The notes beneath the pieces are model-generated. The model did no database searches, was not told where the DNA came from, and saw nothing but the letters and a program-made list of their open reading frames with translations. The position numbers and the translations under genes are program-made. Of a stretch of DNA of 64,000 bases, positions 22,850-32,519 are shown piece after piece; position 1 is the stretch's first letter, and every line of letters begins with the position of its first letter. Origin of the DNA: Leptolyngbya boryana PCC 6306 (lineage in GTDB: Bacteria > Cyanobacteriota > Cyanobacteriia > Leptolyngbyales > Leptolyngbyaceae). The stretch spans positions 3,800,577 to 3,864,576 of the forward strand of contig NZ_KB731324.1 in assembly GCF_000353285.1 (NCBI RefSeq), written 5' to 3'.

Positions 22850-23833
22850 ATGCCGAAGATTCATTATTTTCAACGATACTCATCTGTTGAAAATACCGTT
22901 ACGAATAATACACTTCAGTTGTTTGCAAGAGTCTACGCCTACTCAACTACGCAAGCCTCACAGCTACTGACAAATCTGACTGGTGAGTCGATAGAGATAG
23001 GTGTAGAAATTAATCAGCAAGAGCGGGAAAAAGGTGCAGTTCCAGATGGAGTCATTATTCAGAGAAGTTTCAAGATTTTGATTGAGTCAAAAGTTGATTC
23101 TCCTGTAAGTATTGATCAACTACTGAGACATGCAGCTAACTTCTCAGACGAACAACAGAAAATACTTCTACTGCTTACAAAACACCAGGTTGGAAGGCAA
23201 GAAGATACGATTCGAGAAAAAATAACGGCTCAATATCCTGACGTTATCTTCAAAAACATTACCTATGAAGGCATCTGCCAAGCAATTGATCCACTGTTTC
23301 AGGTGTATGAATATGAAATGCGATCGCTGGTTGAGGACTATAAAGAATACTGCAATGACGTAGGATTATTTGATCAATCTCAGTATCTTATGCGGATTGT
23401 TCCATGTGGGAAGAGTCTCGATATCAATCGAAGATATGGCATCTATTTTCATCCTTCAGATCGTGGATATACACAGCATCAGTTTGTAGGAATGTATAAA
23501 GATAAAGCGGTTCAAGTGCTCTTCAAGATTGATAGCGTTTTTGATGTACATTATGATCGAGTTCGACTTAAGAAAACATTGGTTCAAGGTCGAGACACTG
23601 ATGAATTTGATGCCAAACTTGTTGAAGTTATCAAGGAAGCAGAAGCAAAGTGCGGATACGAAGTTGCGGCTAATCACCGATTCTTCTGTGGTTTTCCAAT
23701 AGCTACAAACTATATCAAATCCTCAGCAAATGGGTTGCAAGGCGCGCGGCTAGTGAATTTGAAAGAAATAATTGGAAACTTCAGTGAGCCATCTGAAGTG
23801 GCACAGAAGCTTGCAGGTAGAGAGTGGCAGTAA
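22850..23833 (+). CDS. PD-(D/E)XK nuclease-like protein
   Basis: A 327-residue protein from the ATG at 22850 (MPKIHYFQRYSSVENTVTN); the upstream TTG has no support. The motif EKGAVPDGVIIQ, then ILIESKVDSPVSIDQLLRHA, gives D-(10)-E-x-K, the pattern of the PD-(D/E)XK nuclease fold, with a following Q-helix. Typical members are restriction or repair nucleases; some are inactive. The rest (residues 130-327) shows mixed helices and strands with no known domain. It lies 115 bases after the broken toxin gene, and base use is more AT-rich than in flanking genes, which hints at acquired DNA. Family call by motif only. A strong terminator follows. Confidence 0.65.
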   Translation: MPKIHYFQRYSSVENTVTNNTLQLFARVYAYSTTQASQLLTNLTGESIEIGVEINQQEREKGAVPDGVIIQRSFKILIESKVDSPVSIDQLLRHAANFSDEQQKILLLLTKHQVGRQEDTIREKITAQYPDVIFKNITYEGICQAIDPLFQVYEYEMRSLVEDYKEYCNDVGLFDQSQYLMRIVPCGKSLDINRRYGIYFHPSDRGYTQHQFVGMYKDKAVQVLFKIDSVFDVHYDRVRLKKTLVQGRDTDEFDAKLVEVIKEAEAKCGYEVAANHRFFCGFPIATNYIKSSANGLQGARLVNLKEIIGNFSEPSEVAQKLAGREWQ

Positions 23834-23862
23834 TTTGCTGAGGTTTAGTTGATTCAAAAGTT

Positions 23863-23903
23863 AAAGCGATGATCCTCGACAAGGATCATCGCTTTAGTTT
23901 TTT
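23863..23903 (+). terminator. Strong rho-independent terminator
   Basis: A perfect 14-bp stem: AAAGCGATGATCCT (23863-23876) with AGGATCATCGCTTT (23882-23895), a 5-base loop and a T run at 23898-23903. It ends the PD-(D/E)XK gene. The T run overlaps the stop codon of the minus-strand protease gene, and the same stem can act in reverse. Confidence 0.9.
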
Positions 23904-24792
23904 ATTGAATGTTTGCTCCTTCCGGTAGGGGTCTACCTTTCGGCTCAGGCAATGAAGGTCGGCGCTCATACGGCAGTGGAATATACTGCACCGAAGGACG
24001 ACCGCCTTGAGGTTGCGGATAGAGTTCCATCAACTCATAAATCTCTCGACCCAGACCTACACTGATCGGTAAGCCCATTTCTGAAGCTTCCTCTACTGTA
24101 ATCGGATAATCATGAGTCACTTTCCCAGTCGTTAAAGCATCAATTACAGATTCAATTCGGTCTGGCGCAATCTTCTGCTGCGGCACAGTATCTTTGAGTA
24201 AGGTTCTGACAAAGCGCTGAACTTGAGCGATCGCTTTTCTCGACAAGTCCGCCATGATCAAGGTCTGATCATCAATTTCAGAAATCGGCTTCTCTTCGAC
24301 AACTTTGAGAATGCTAGCAGCCGGGAAATTGCCTAACTGCGGATCGACTGGTCCTAAGACAGCATTCGCATCCATGACGATCTCATCGGCTGCTAATGCC
24401 AACATGGTTCCACCACTCATTGCATAGTGAGGCACATGTACTGTAACTTTGGCAGGATGGCGAATCAACGCTCTTGCAATCTGTTCTGTTGCTAAAACTA
24501 ATCCACCTGGCGTGTGCAAAATCAAATCAATCGGGACATCTGGCGGAGTTAACCGAATCGCTCTGAGAATTTGTTCGGAATCTTCGATCGTAATGTAGCG
24601 CGATAACGGAATTCCTAATAAGCTAATCGATTCTTGGCGATGCACCAGCAAGATCACTCGACTGTTATGTTTCTGCTCAATCTGCTTTAGGGTGCGATAT
24701 CGCTTTGTCTCAATCTGTTTGCGCTGCCAGAGCGGTTGCAAGGAGGAAAAAATAAAGAATATCCAAATCAGATCAAAGAAACTGAAAGTCAT
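23902..24792 (-). CDS. SDH-type serine protease of the ClpP/SppA fold, membrane-anchored
   Basis: A 296-residue protein from the ATG at 24792 (MTFSFFDLIWIFFIFSSLQ), an N-terminal membrane helix. It then follows the crotonase-like protease fold: VPIDLILHTPGGLVLATEQIA, VHVPHYAMSGGTMLALAADE with the probable nucleophile Ser in MSGG, and AVLGPVDPQLG. A lysine further on in DLSRKAIAQVQRF is the candidate general base. This matches the serine dehydrogenase proteinase (SDH) family of uncertain substrate. The C-terminal tail is proline-rich. The stop lies in the terminator of the facing gene. Confidence 0.85.
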   Translation of the reverse strand: MTFSFFDLIWIFFIFSSLQPLWQRKQIETKRYRTLKQIEQKHNSRVILLVHRQESISLLGIPLSRYITIEDSEQILRAIRLTPPDVPIDLILHTPGGLVLATEQIARALIRHPAKVTVHVPHYAMSGGTMLALAADEIVMDANAVLGPVDPQLGNFPAASILKVVEEKPISEIDDQTLIMADLSRKAIAQVQRFVRTLLKDTVPQQKIAPDRIESVIDALTTGKVTHDYPITVEEASEMGLPISVGLGREIYELMELYPQPQGGRPSVQYIPLPYERRPSLPEPKGRPLPEGANIQ

Positions 24793-24882
24793 AGAAGTTA
24801 AGCCTAAGTGCAATGATTTAAGTGCAATACAGCCCTATTCTTTCAGTTCTGCCTTTTGTAAATCTCTGCCTGGAGAGCGAAA

Positions 24883-25515
24883 CTAGACTAATCCTCGGAC
24901 TAAGCCTACAAAGATTCCCTCGATCGCAACATCTTCCGCACGTTTCTCAATGACTGGATAGCTCGGATTCGCAGGTTGCAGAATGATCTGATCTCCACTC
25001 CAAAAGAGATGCTTCAACGTCGTTTGCGTTTCAAACCGAGCCGCAACAATCTCACCGTTTTGAATCGACTTCGGCTCAGATGTCTTTCGCAGAATCACAA
25101 CATCGCCATCCGCGATCGCGGCTCCAATCATGCTATCTCCCTTCACCCGTAGGGCAAAATACTCTTGCATCTGCGTGCGTCTTTTTCCCACAAAATGCGG
25201 CAAGGTGGAAATATCAACAAACTCGTCAATTTCTGAATCTGGAAAGGTTTCGACTAACCCCCCGGCTGCAATCACCCCGAGAATCGGAATCGTCCGCGAT
25301 CGCGGCTTACAAATCACGAGCGACTTTACCGATCCTTCTTTCCAAGCAACATAGCCCGCTGCTCTCAAATCCGTTAAATGAAATCGAATCGTATCTTTTG
25401 ATTTGTAGCCCAAAGCGGCTGCCATCTCACCATAAGATGGCACAGCATGATAGCGATCGATGTAATCTTCAAGCCAATCTAACAGCTTTTGTTTTGGGGG
25501 AGATAGCTCAAGCAT
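24883..25515 (-). CDS. lexA: LexA-family repressor
   Basis: A 210-residue protein from the ATG at 25515 (MLELSPPKQKLLDWLEDYI); a TTG at 25542 is weaker. N-terminal winged helix: VPSYGEMAAALGYKSKDTIR with the recognition helix and HLTDLRAAGYV. Self-cleavage site Ala-Gly in VIAAGG near residue 83, catalytic Ser in VKGDSM near 126 and Lys near 166 (TLKHLF), so the latent protease of the LexA/UmuD type looks complete. In several cyanobacteria LexA has roles beyond the SOS response. It is divergent from mnmG, 115 bases away. I found no clear LexA box in that gap. Confidence 0.85.
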   Translation of the reverse strand: MLELSPPKQKLLDWLEDYIDRYHAVPSYGEMAAALGYKSKDTIRFHLTDLRAAGYVAWKEGSVKSLVICKPRSRTIPILGVIAAGGLVETFPDSEIDEFVDISTLPHFVGKRRTQMQEYFALRVKGDSMIGAAIADGDVVILRKTSEPKSIQNGEIVAARFETQTTLKHLFWSGDQIILQPANPSYPVIEKRAEDVAIEGIFVGLVRGLV

Positions 25516-25630
25516 GACGATTCGGGCAGCATTTTGTTTCAAGTTTAGATTCTTCTAACATTCCCGGTATCCTGCTTGAGTTCCAGGTATAGCCCTAAAA
25601 TAGAAGACGCACCGCTATGTCTTGTGACTT

Positions 25631-27535
25631 ATGAACGCGCCTGTGGATTTTCTGGATGCTTATGATGTGATTGTCGTTGGAGCCGGACATGCTGGCTGTG
25701 AAGCGGCATTGGCAGCGGCGCGCTTAGGGTGTCGTACATTGCTGCTGACGCTCAATCTGGACAAAATCGCGTGGCAACCTTGTAATCCAGCCGTGGGAGG
25801 CCCAGCAAAATCTCAGCTTGTTCACGAAGCAGATGCTTTGGGGGGCGAGATTGGGAAAATGGCGGATCGGACTTATTTGCAGAAGCGGATTTTGAATTCG
25901 TCGCGTGGCCCAGCAGTGTGGGCATTGCGGGCGCAGACAGATAAGCGCGAATATGCCCAGGTGATGAAGACGATCGTCGAAAATCAAGAGAATTTGACCA
26001 TTCGCGAAGGCATGGCGACCGATTTGGTGCTGAATGCGAATGATGAAGTGATTGGAGTCGAAACGTACTTTGGTGTAGCTTTTGAGTGCAAGGCAGTTGT
26101 CCTGACGACAGGAACGTTTCTGGGTGGGAAAATCTGGGTCGGCAATAAGTCGATGGATGCAGGTCGCGCTGGAGAATTTGCCGCGATCGGCTTAACTGAA
26201 ACGCTGAATCGATTTGGATTTGAAACCGGACGACTGAAGACGGGGACTCCGGCACGTGTCGATCGTCGATCGGTGAATTTTGACTTGCTCGAACCGCAGC
26301 CGAGCGATCCGGATGTGCGTTGGTTTAGCTTTGATCCAGAAGTATGGGTCGAGCGTGAAACGATGGATTGTCATTTAACGCGCACGACTGCTGAGACGCA
26401 TCGGATCATTCGGGAGAATTTGCATCTCTCGCCGGTGTATGGCGGTTGGGTCGATGCGAAAGGACCGCGTTACTGTCCGAGTATCGAAGACAAGATTGTG
26501 CGTTTTGCAGATAAAGAAAGCCATCAGATCTTCATCGAACCTGAAGGGCGAGACATTCCAGAATTGTATATTCAAGGCTTTTCGACCGGATTGCCTGAAA
26601 AAATTCAACTACAAATGTTGCGATCGCTGCCGGGTCTAGAAAACTGTGCAATGCTGCGTCCTGCTTATGCAGTTGAATATGACTATCTCCCTGCGACACA
26701 GTGCTATCCGACGCTGATGACTAAAAAAATCAACGGATTGTTCTGCGCAGGGCAAATCAATGGCACAACAGGCTATGAAGAAGCAGCAGCCCAAGGTTTA
26801 GTTGCCGGAATTAACGCGGCTCGATTGTGTCAGGGGCAAGAAATGGTCATTTTCCCGCGTGAGCAGAGCTACATTGGTACATTGATCGATGATCTGTGTA
26901 CGAAAGATTTGCGTGAGCCGTATCGGATGTTGACTTCTCGATCGGAGTATCGCTTAATTCTGCGCTCAGACAATGCTGATCAGCGCTTAACGCCTTTAGG
27001 ACGTGAGATCGGATTGATTGACGATCGACGTTGGGCATTGTTCACGCAAAAGCAAGAAAACATTGCTGCCGAGAAAGAACGACTGCATGAAACTCGAATT
27101 AAGGAACTCGATGAAGTTGGTAAAGCGATCGCCCAAGGCACGCAGCAAGCCATCAAAGGATCAATTACCTTAGCTGAACTGCTGCGTCGGTCTGGATTTC
27201 ACTATGCGGATTTAGAGCAGTACGGCTTAGGCAATCTTGAGCTAAATCGTTTTGAGAAAGAAGGAGCCGAGATTGATATCAAATACTCCGGCTACATTCA
27301 GCGCCAACAGCATCAGATCGATCAAGTGAGTAAGCAAGAGAATCGCAAGTTGCCGGAAAACTTGAACTATCACGAGATCGAAACGCTTTCAAAAGAGGCA
27401 AGAGAAAAGCTATCGAAAGTGCGTCCTTTAACGATCGGACAAGCGAGCAGAATTGGCGGAGTCAATCCTGCTGATATCAACGCTTTACTGATCTATCTTG
27501 AGATTCAAGCTCGACGACTCGCGGAGGCAGTGTAG
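25631..27535 (+). CDS. mnmG: tRNA uridine-5 carboxymethylaminomethyl modification enzyme MnmG
   Basis: A 634-residue protein, the usual length. FAD-binding GxGxxG is in [17 protein letters not shown] near residue 17. Further family marks: [49 protein letters not shown] and [18 protein letters not shown]. The C-terminal helical part carries the MnmE-contact and tRNA-binding region with [10 protein letters not shown] near the end. With MnmE it adds a carboxymethylaminomethyl group to the wobble uridine of some tRNAs. The gene was formerly gidA. Its last 59 bases overlap the 3' end of the next gene on the other strand. Confidence 0.97.
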   Translation: MNAPVDFLDAYDVIVVGAGHAGCEAALAAARLGCRTLLLTLNLDKIAWQPCNPAVGGPAKSQLVHEADALGGEIGKMADRTYLQKRILNSSRGPAVWALRAQTDKREYAQVMKTIVENQENLTIREGMATDLVLNANDEVIGVETYFGVAFECKAVVLTTGTFLGGKIWVGNKSMDAGRAGEFAAIGLTETLNRFGFETGRLKTGTPARVDRRSVNFDLLEPQPSDPDVRWFSFDPEVWVERETMDCHLTRTTAETHRIIRENLHLSPVYGGWVDAKGPRYCPSIEDKIVRFADKESHQIFIEPEGRDIPELYIQGFSTGLPEKIQLQMLRSLPGLENCAMLRPAYAVEYDYLPATQCYPTLMTKKINGLFCAGQINGTTGYEEAAAQGLVAGINAARLCQGQEMVIFPREQSYIGTLIDDLCTKDLREPYRMLTSRSEYRLILRSDNADQRLTPLGREIGLIDDRRWALFTQKQENIAAEKERLHETRIKELDEVGKAIAQGTQQAIKGSITLAELLRRSGFHYADLEQYGLGNLELNRFEKEGAEIDIKYSGYIQRQQHQIDQVSKQENRKLPENLNYHEIETLSKEAREKLSKVRPLTIGQASRIGGVNPADINALLIYLEIQARRLAEAV

Positions 27536-28217
27536 CGACTGAGGTGAGATTGAGATTGTGCTGCTGTACTTGTTCGGGCAGCATAAAAATAAAAGCGGTC
27601 ATTGCACTCATAACGAGCATCTCACCTCCGTCCTCTAGTAGTCCAATCATCTTATTGAACTGATCCGGGGTGACGATATGGATAGTATCTGTCACAATTC
27701 CGAATACGACCAGCGCCAAGAGACTTTTGATTAAGACTTTCGAGCTTTTTCTAAACACCTGATCTCCCATCCGATACGCAAACCCTATGCCTGCTAGCAA
27801 GCATAGCCCGATCACGCCGGATACTAGGATCTCTCCATAATCTGCACTCCGTAGACCAAACAGGGTGGTAAATCCTAGCTGATTCCCGACATATAGCCCT
27901 AGATTTTCATGAATGCTGAGTGAATCATCGAGTAATAGATACAAAAATAGAAACATCCAGCTTAGATAGGTTAGTACCCGCTTTCTCAATGCGATAAAGC
28001 CGAGTATCAGCACACACCAAAATTCCTTTGTATATTGGAAAAATTCTGGCATTCCGCGATCGCGCTCAACAGAATAGAAATGCACATCAGAAGTCGGACT
28101 CCATTGCCGCGAACTATAAATAAAGACCAAAAAGTGTAGCAAGATGAACCCAAGATCGGTCAGGACTAGAAGATAGAACAATTTGTTCGCCCAACTTGGC
28201 GTTCTCAATCTTGTCAT
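27477..28217 (-). CDS. Multi-pass membrane protein of unknown function
   Basis: A 246-residue protein from the ATG at 28217 ([17 protein letters not shown]), preceded by GAGGAAG at 6-8 bases. It has six or seven hydrophobic helices. The loops hold polar residues unusual for membranes: [26 protein letters not shown] and [12 protein letters not shown], with two histidines and many acids. A membrane enzyme using a metal site is possible, but I recognise no family. The gene ends 59 bases inside mnmG in convergent orientation. It is followed at a distance by the L,D-transpeptidase on the same strand further right. Confidence 0.7.
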   Translation of the reverse strand: MTRLRTPSWANKLFYLLVLTDLGFILLHFLVFIYSSRQWSPTSDVHFYSVERDRGMPEFFQYTKEFWCVLILGFIALRKRVLTYLSWMFLFLYLLLDDSLSIHENLGLYVGNQLGFTTLFGLRSADYGEILVSGVIGLCLLAGIGFAYRMGDQVFRKSSKVLIKSLLALVVFGIVTDTIHIVTPDQFNKMIGLLEDGGEMLVMSAMTAFIFMLPEQVQQHNLNLTSVATLPPRVVELESQDRSVKR

Positions 28218-28422
28218 GCCTGTCTTCCTCACAGTTTAATATTTCTGACGCAATACACCCGGATTAAATGCTGAATACACTCATGTCATGTAGGAAGACA
28301 GTTGCTAGTCTTCAGCTACGGTGCCTTGTGTTCAGAGATGCAAACCCATCCGATGCAGAGATTGTACAAGAAGTTAAAAAAGGTTAATAAAAGATTAAGA
28401 AAACCTCTCCTAAGACATAGAA

Positions 28423-28477
28423 AATCACTCTTGCTGTGAAAGTGTCCTGACTTAAGACATACGAAGCAAGAGTGATT
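28423..28477 (-). terminator. Long hairpin after the L,D-transpeptidase gene
   Basis: AATCACTCTTGCT (28423-28435) and AGCAAGAGTGATT (28465-28477) form a perfect 13-bp inverted repeat around 29 bases. On the minus strand it comes 16 bases after the transpeptidase stop and ends in TTTT. Probably a terminator or mRNA 3' stabiliser. Confidence 0.65.
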
Positions 28478-28493
28478 CTAGACTCGTAAATGA

Positions 28494-28985
28494 TTAATGA
28501 ACAATGACAGGTGTTCCAACCTCTGCCCAGTAAAATAGCCATCTCGCGTGATCGACTGCAACATTCACACAGCCATGACTGACAGGGGTTCCAAAGTTGT
28601 GATGCCAGTAAGCGCCATGAATCGCATAACCGCGATAATAGTACATTGTATACGGGACATCTGGAGTGTCATAATCCTCTCCCTGCATGCGTGCAAACCG
28701 ATGCTGAGATTGAATTTTAAACACGCCTTTCACAGTTGGAGTACTTGGTTTCCCGGTCGAAACAATCACTGCATAAACTTGTTTTTTTCCTTCCCAGGCA
28801 TATACACGTTGCCGTGCAAGATCGACTTCAATCCAGCGCTGATTGCTTTTTTTGTAAGTTGAAATTGCTTGCGCGATCGTATCTGTCTGAGCATAGACAG
28901 GCATCGAGACGGGGAGAGGAGCAACAACTAAAGTCCCGATGAGTAGCGCGATCGATAAAAAAGAATGAATTTGTGTTTTCATCAT
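28494..28985 (-). CDS. L,D-transpeptidase (YkuD domain)
   Basis: A 163-residue exported protein. The start is an ATG at 28985 or 28982. Signal peptide ends near PVYAQ. The YkuD core has RWIEVDLARQRVYAW, STGKPSTPTVKGVFKI and the catalytic block IHGAYWHHNFGTPVSHGCVN with His and Cys of the active site. Such enzymes make 3-3 cross-links in peptidoglycan or attach proteins. The protein is only the catalytic domain, without a LysM or other wall-binding domain. The gene is followed by the hairpin at 28423-28477. Confidence 0.92.
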   Translation of the reverse strand: MMKTQIHSFLSIALLIGTLVVAPLPVSMPVYAQTDTIAQAISTYKKSNQRWIEVDLARQRVYAWEGKKQVYAVIVSTGKPSTPTVKGVFKIQSQHRFARMQGEDYDTPDVPYTMYYYRGYAIHGAYWHHNFGTPVSHGCVNVAVDHARWLFYWAEVGTPVIVH

Positions 28986-29216
28986 TGCCAACCCAGAAAT
29001 CGATGGGATGACAAGCGTAGATAGAGCAAAGTAGCGAAGTCTGAAGATGCAACCTGAAATGAGAGCAGTCTATCTAAAAGCTTGTAAATTTAACTACAAA
29101 ATCATGACCTCAATTCCAGAAAGCTAGATGAACTCACTGAATCAACCCTTTCAGTAAGAGCACTCACCTTTTGCAGATTTTTACAAAAAAGATACACAGA
29201 TTTACGGAGTATACGT

Positions 29217-29231
29217 AGAGAGACTCTCTAT
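29217..29231. promoter_or_regulatory. Perfect palindrome upstream of the 29294 gene
   Basis: TAGAGAG (29217-29223), one A, then CTCTCTA (29225-29231): a 7-bp inverted repeat with a single central base, 63 bases before the ATG at 29294. It could be an operator or just a small hairpin in the leader. No protein assigned. Confidence 0.3.
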
Positions 29232-29293
29232 AGACTGTCGGTGCGGATCTCCTTGATTCTTTCTCAGTCAGATAAAGACGAAAGCCCCAGTTT

Positions 29294-30511
29294 ATGAAAA
29301 TCTCCTACTCAAGTCCACGCCCTCCGATATCAATCCTCTGGATTCGATGTTTCGCATTCGGTTTCATCCTTGCTGGATTTGGGGGGATGAGCTTCGCGGC
29401 AAAAGCTACCTCAGATAGCAAAGCTACTCTCGACCTCAAAGCAAAAGTCATTATCAAATCGGACAATCTCAAATCGGACGATCGCCAAGCTGAAAAGCCC
29501 GATTTAGAACATCCTAGGGATGCGTCTTGGCTTAAATCTACTCCTACGGCTGAAGCAAGTGAAATTGAGTTTTCTAAGCGCGAAACGCCAATTTCTAAGC
29601 CTGAAAAACCGATCTCTAAACCCGCAATGCCGATCTCTAAGCCCGAAACGACGCGCTTAGCAGGTGTCACTAAAGAAAATTTTCTCAAAACTCAATCTCA
29701 GGCTAGCGCTCGCCAATTACTTGCAGAGTCTTCAACTTCAGAAAGCTCGATCGCTCAAGCCAGCGAAAATACAGAGAGCTTACGTCAGCGCTTAACGATT
29801 GAACCTTTGACCGAACTGCGGATTCCTGCCTATTCTCCCGGTTCAACTGTTGGTGTTCCCAGTGCTTTTGGCGCAAACTTTGGGGATGCATTCATTGGAC
29901 TCGCATTTTCTAACCGCAGACCGAGAATCAACGAATCGGATGGTGCGCTGAGTGCTGGATTTGGATTAGGCGACTCTGAGCGTGCCCTCGGTTTAGAAGT
30001 TAATGCGAACATTGGCAGTTTGCGACGCTTCGGACGAAATGGCGATATCGGGCTAAAACTCCATCGTGCGCTCCCTGGAAAAGCCGCGATCGCAATCGGT
30101 TTAGATGAAGGCATCGTTTGGGGTGAAGCGAATCGGGATACCGTCTCGACCTTTTATGGTGTTGCAAGTAAAATCTTCGATTTGCGTCCTACCGATCAAG
30201 TCAACTCTTTATCTTTGACATTAACCTTGGGTGTCGGCGGTGGACGATTCCGCAGCTTTGAGAACATTGAAAATCGCCGAGGAGGAGTGGGAGTCTTTGC
30301 AAGTGCTGGACTGCGGGTTGTGCCACAGGCATCCGCGATCGCAAGTTGGACAGGACAAGATCTCAATTTGGGTGTTTCCTATGTGCCCCTGAAGACAACT
30401 CCGCTGTTCTTGACCTTTGTTGTCGGCAATGTTTTGGGGCGCAACGATAACAATACCTTGTTCTCCTTCGGGATTGGTTACGGTTTCAACTACGCAGGCT
30501 ATCGGTACTAA
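29294..30511 (+). CDS. Exported protein with repeat linker and beta-rich C-terminal domain
   Basis: A 405-residue protein. A signal peptide (FAFGFILAGFGGMSFAAKA) is followed by a long disordered, charged linker that contains four short repeats of the type PISKPE. The C-terminal half, from about residue 185, is glycine-rich and alternates polar and hydrophobic residues in strands: LSAGFGLGDSERALGLEVNA, IGLKLHRALPGKAAIAIGL, LTLTLGVGGGRFR and, at the very end, GYGFNYAGYRY, ending in an aromatic residue. This resembles an outer-membrane barrel or beta-rich secreted domain, but no family is recognised. The next gene starts 17 bases on. Confidence 0.65.
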   Translation: MKISYSSPRPPISILWIRCFAFGFILAGFGGMSFAAKATSDSKATLDLKAKVIIKSDNLKSDDRQAEKPDLEHPRDASWLKSTPTAEASEIEFSKRETPISKPEKPISKPAMPISKPETTRLAGVTKENFLKTQSQASARQLLAESSTSESSIAQASENTESLRQRLTIEPLTELRIPAYSPGSTVGVPSAFGANFGDAFIGLAFSNRRPRINESDGALSAGFGLGDSERALGLEVNANIGSLRRFGRNGDIGLKLHRALPGKAAIAIGLDEGIVWGEANRDTVSTFYGVASKIFDLRPTDQVNSLSLTLTLGVGGGRFRSFENIENRRGGVGVFASAGLRVVPQASAIASWTGQDLNLGVSYVPLKTTPLFLTFVVGNVLGRNDNNTLFSFGIGYGFNYAGYRY

Positions 30512-30527
30512 ATTTTAGTGAATTCTT

Positions 30528-31517
30528 ATGCATCAAACCTTAGTTTCTTGGAAGCGCACGCTGGCACTGGGAGCAGTTTTTACTTTCGCGATCGCATCAC
30601 CGAGCCTATCTCACACTCCCCCTGGATCGAATGGGCTGACGCCTGGGTCTGGGATTGTGCCTCCGAACCTTTCACCTCAATCTACTCGCGAGATCATTAG
30701 CATCTTGCAGGCGCTCAGATCGGGTAATCCAACTCAACAAACGATCGCGAATATTCTGGTTTCAACAGGTCGCTTGTATCGGTATAACGAAACGATCGGA
30801 GAACTCAGAACCGTGATTTCTCAGTCCGCAGTTCCGCCGAATGAGCCAGGAGTTGAGCAAGATGCTCCGGGATTTGTGCGCTTCAACCTAGAGGGTGAAA
30901 GCAGTATACCGAGCCAGATTGCAACTCGGTTTACTCGCTATGTGGATACCTTGGGCAATCAGAATGGTCGCTTTAGAATCTTTGGCAACGATCGTCAAGG
31001 TGTGGCGCGCGATCTTCGAGTTGAGATTCTATCAAAGTCAGAGGGTCAGGTTGAGTTGCGATTTACATCGACCTCTCCTGCTCTGAAAGATGCTACAGGG
31101 AAGCAGATGACTGAAACGATTCTTGCTCCAAATTCTAAAGTAGCAGCGGTACTAGCAGGTGTGCTTGCTGCACTGGATATTGCGAATGCGTCTCCATTGA
31201 CGTTGCAAGCTGCGAAAAGTATGGTACTGTCACTTGGGAATACGAGTTTAACGTCGGCTGAGATTTTGCAACTGTCTCAGGGGTTGGCGGAAATGCTGAT
31301 CGCAAGTGAAGCCGTATTTGGAGGCTGCGGCGAGGCGAGTGCTTTAGCTTGTACAGGATTCAATATGAATGCGCTGAGAACAGCAATTCAGGCTTACAAC
31401 AAAGTGGTGAATGAAACGAGTGGCACTGCGCTTTTGGCTCTATCGCAGAATCCTGAGTTTCAAACCCTTGGCGATATCCTGCGTCGAGTTCGAGCGACCT
31501 TGGCGACTGGTGGTTAA
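30528..31517 (+). CDS. Exported protein of unknown function, partner of the upstream gene
   Basis: A 329-residue protein with a signal peptide (WKRTLALGAVFTFAIASPSL). Mature part: proline-rich linker, then a mostly helical region with IISILQALRSGNPTQQT and TVISQSAVPPNEPGVEQ, and a helical C-terminus with two cysteines (GCGEASALACTG) that may pair in the periplasm. No domain is recognised. It is read from 17 bases after the previous gene, so the two likely form one transcript. The exosortase gene follows 96 bases on. Confidence 0.65.
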   Translation: MHQTLVSWKRTLALGAVFTFAIASPSLSHTPPGSNGLTPGSGIVPPNLSPQSTREIISILQALRSGNPTQQTIANILVSTGRLYRYNETIGELRTVISQSAVPPNEPGVEQDAPGFVRFNLEGESSIPSQIATRFTRYVDTLGNQNGRFRIFGNDRQGVARDLRVEILSKSEGQVELRFTSTSPALKDATGKQMTETILAPNSKVAAVLAGVLAALDIANASPLTLQAAKSMVLSLGNTSLTSAEILQLSQGLAEMLIASEAVFGGCGEASALACTGFNMNALRTAIQAYNKVVNETSGTALLALSQNPEFQTLGDILRRVRATLATGG

Positions 31518-31613
31518 ACCTGAGCGATCGTGAATTCAATGCTCTCGGATCTTTGCTTGGCAACTGCCATTCGCAAATCCTAGCAGTTTGCCTCTACCTC
31601 TTTAATCCTGCTC

Positions 31614-32513
31614 ATGTATTTCCTGCGCTATCGGTTGAAACTCATTCAGATGCTCAGCGATGTGAAGGCTGAGTTTGCTGGAGTCGCGATCGCATTAATC
31701 AGCCTCCATCTGCTGATGTATTGGCGATTTACGGGCAATTTGAACTATGTTTCGATCGAACTGATCGGCTGGTCTGCGGTGTTCTATCGGCTTTGGCAAC
31801 GCCGCGATCGCATTGTTTTGAGACGGGAAAGGGGGGCGCAGCTGTTCGGGTGGTTCTTAATCGCACTTTTACTTGTGCGCGGATGGAATCTGACCAGCGC
31901 GAGTGGTAGTATTCTTGGCTTGAATTCGCTGCTGATTGGGATTGCAATGGCTGCGATCGCAGTAGGATTTCAGCAATTCAAGCACTATCAACGCGAGTTT
32001 TGGATGGTTGCAATGATCGCGTTGCCGTTAGAGCAAGCGTTGACTCTAGTTGATCGCCTCATCAACTCTAGCCTGCTCACGGCAAAGTATTCTTTTACGC
32101 TGATGTGGTATTGCGGATTTCTAGTCGAGCGCCAGGGAACCTTACTCTCGTTGCCAACGGGAACGGTGAATGTCTATCCAGGGTGTTCAGGCTTAGAAGC
32201 AATTCTGGTTTCGTTGAAAGTAGCATTCTTTTTTTTAATGGTTTATCCCACTCGTCACAGAGAAAAGTTTTGGGTTCTGGCGATCGCGATTCTTTCTGCA
32301 TTCATTGTGAATGGGTTCCGAATCATGCTGTTAGCACATTTAGTTGCAAGTCACAATACAGCAGGATTTGATTACTGGCATGGCAGTCAAGGTGCGCAGT
32401 TCTTTTCGATGATTTCGATGTTCATCTTTAGTGGTTACTGTCAGTCTCTAATCGAGCAGCCAAAGCCAGAAATTTCTCACTCAGAGAAGTCTCTAGAGCA
32501 TTCATCTCGCTAA
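31614..32513 (+). CDS. Cyanoexosortase (probably type A)
   Basis: A 299-residue membrane protein with about eight helices. It has the three exosortase active-site residues: Cys near 190 in VYPGCSGLE, Arg near 235 in NGFRIMLLA and His near 254 in DYWHGSQGAQFF. Exosortases cut and transfer proteins with PEP-CTERM tails. Cyanoexosortases are tied to exopolysaccharide genes. The type-A assignment rests on its neighbours: the system-associated protein follows at 6 bases and an HpsJ-like protein after that. No PEP-CTERM protein was found in the window. Confidence 0.88.
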   Translation: MYFLRYRLKLIQMLSDVKAEFAGVAIALISLHLLMYWRFTGNLNYVSIELIGWSAVFYRLWQRRDRIVLRRERGAQLFGWFLIALLLVRGWNLTSASGSILGLNSLLIGIAMAAIAVGFQQFKHYQREFWMVAMIALPLEQALTLVDRLINSSLLTAKYSFTLMWYCGFLVERQGTLLSLPTGTVNVYPGCSGLEAILVSLKVAFFFLMVYPTRHREKFWVLAIAILSAFIVNGFRIMLLAHLVASHNTAGFDYWHGSQGAQFFSMISMFIFSGYCQSLIEQPKPEISHSEKSLEHSSR

Positions 32514-32519
32514 TCTTCT

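Noticed and set aside
25516-25630. A LexA box in the lexA-mnmG gap
   Set aside because: I found only direct GGTAT repeats and no site close to the cyanobacterial consensus RGTAC-N3-DGTWC.
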